From: CAYFXE01 sp964347035
GTDB taxonomy: Bacteria > Acidobacteriota > Aminicenantia > Aminicenantales > Aminicenantaceae
Reading direction: 5' to 3'
NCBI GenBank assembly: GCA_964347035.1
Contig: CAYFXE010000055.1
Coordinates: forward strand, 1-15,700
DNA: 15,700 bases
Below the pieces are notes generated by a model, which worked only from the letters and a program-made list of their open reading frames with translations, ran no database searches and was not told the DNA's origin. The position numbers were made by a program, and so were the translations under genes. Positions 15,348 through 15,700 of the stretch are shown piece by piece; the stretch's first letter is position 1, and the number at the start of each line of letters is the position of its first letter.

Positions 15348-15382
15348 ATCAGTGATACAGTGACTCCGTGACTCAGTTCCTA
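15348..15382. repeat. CAGTGA/CAGTT short repeat cluster after the TPR gene
   Basis: Directly after the stop codon come TCAGTGAT-ACAGTGACT-CCGTGACT-CAGTT-CCTA, a string of near-identical 7-9 base units. They resemble the CAGTTnn heptads at 6563-6647. A further inverted pair, AACTGACAACTGAT, lies at 15613-15626, so this family brackets the palindromic element near the window's right end. Confidence 0.5.
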
Positions 15383-15442
15383 GTAAACCAGCCTAGTTTT
15401 CTTAATGCCTTTTCGAGTCATATCACTAATATCTGTAAGGAA

Positions 15443-15601
15443 CGTCATTCCTGCGTAAGCACGAATCCAGAAAAATGAAAAATTTTTATGTTTACCTCCT
15501 TTGTAATAAACGAAACGGCACTTTATACATAGGAGTTACTTCGGATATTGTCAAAAGAGTCTATGAACATAAACATGCTACCCGCTTCCGCGGGAATGAC
15601 G
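15443..15601 (+). mobile_element. Putative small element: GIY-YIG remnant bounded by inverted palindromic repeats
   Basis: The left end CGTCATTCCTGCGTAAGC (15443-15460, with a tail to ATCCAG at 15470) and the right end GCTTCCGCGGGAATGACG (15584-15601) are inverted copies, matching at 16 of 18 positions. They belong to the CATTCCCGCG family seen at 6377-6530. Between them lies a truncated GIY-YIG nuclease frame. The layout of repeat, nuclease fragment and inverted repeat suggests an internally deleted mobile unit. Mobility is inference. Confidence 0.5.
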
Positions 15602-15618
15602 AATGGGGATATAACTGA
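15475..15618 (+). pseudogene. Truncated GIY-YIG nuclease remnant
   Basis: A 47-residue frame whose first 36 or so residues match the start of small GIY-YIG domain proteins (UPF0213/YhbQ type): FYVYLL for the first motif, then NGTLYIGVTSDIVKRVYEHK with the YIG motif and its following Arg. Complete members run to about 80-100 residues with a catalytic Glu in the second half. Here the match stops after EHKH and the frame continues into the right-hand palindromic repeat (RFRGNDE is that repeat translated). The catalytic half is lost, so the product should be inactive. It was probably produced by an internal deletion joining the nuclease start to the downstream repeat. Confidence 0.65.
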
Positions 15619-15626
15619 CAACTGAT

Positions 15627-15663
15627 AAAAAAAAGCCCCACGCCCGGAAGGGAGTGGGGCTTT
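15627..15663 (-). terminator. Rho-independent terminator for a minus-strand gene to the right
   Basis: AAAGCCCCAC (15632-15641) and GTGGGGCTTT (15654-15663) form a 10-bp perfect stem with a 12-base loop. Read on the minus strand, the stem is followed by eight Ts (15634-15627), the form of a strong intrinsic terminator. On the plus strand only a short T-run closes the stem, so it would act weakly in that direction. Confidence 0.85.
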
Positions 15664-15700
15664 GAACTTCTGTATGAGCTTATGTTACTCGTTCTACATG

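Noticed and set aside
15664..15700. C-terminus of a minus-strand gene (a frame ending HVERVT before TAA)
   Set aside because: Plausible given the adjacent minus-strand terminator, but only about 40 bases are available, too few to call a gene.

Overview
The window looks like a scaffold from an uncultured or draft Gram-negative bacterium. It has four runs of exactly ten Ns (356-365, 711-720, 5806-5815, 8145-8154), which are scaffold joins of unknown true length. The best taxonomic hint is a run of three GWxTD-domain genes plus a carboxypeptidase-regulatory/TPR protein, a combination known from Acidobacteriota and Aminicenantes-type genomes. Moderate GC, lipoprotein signal peptides, a tripartite RND efflux system and dispersed CATTCCCGCG-type palindromes agree. 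The lineage is inference and cannot be proved from this window.

Layout, left to right. (1) 61-6361 (+): a TetR-family repressor, with a consensus promoter and an overlapping palindromic operator, followed by a TolC-like outer-membrane channel, a lipoprotein periplasmic adaptor and an HAE1-type RND permease. The spacing is that of one operon. The permease is broken only by an assembly gap. (2) 6362-6648: a non-coding convergent interval with palindromic repeats and a heptad CAGTTnn inverted repeat. (3) 6649-7788 (-): an eRF1/Pelota-like protein with a zinc ribbon and GGW in place of GGQ, with a strong promoter and a Shine-Dalgarno exactly complementary to the 16S tail. (4) 7916-7997: a 29-bp perfect inverted repeat between the divergent promoters of that gene and of a tRNA-Leu(CAG) (8049-8138). 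(5) 8271-9641 (+): a B12-binding-domain radical SAM protein. (6) 9642-10038: non-coding, with a second GGGGTCAGAC inverted-repeat element and hairpins. (7) 10039-15347 (+): three GWxTD proteins (one TPR-fused and exported, two lipoproteins) and an exported CarboxypepD_reg-TPR protein. Genes 1 and 2 overlap by 4 bp; gene 3 has its own near-consensus promoter. (8) 15348-15700: repeats, a truncated GIY-YIG nuclease reading frame bounded by inverted palindromic repeats, and a rho-independent terminator for a minus-strand gene lying to the right.

Functionally, the left part is an inducible efflux pump under local repression. The right part is a probable envelope-associated protein set of unknown biochemical role. 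The most attractive leads are the GGQ-less eRF1-like factor (candidate ribosome hibernation or rescue factor), the GWxTD/TPR cluster, and the short repeat families (CATTCCCGCG, GGGGTCAGAC, CAGTTnn) that occupy nearly every larger intergenic interval.
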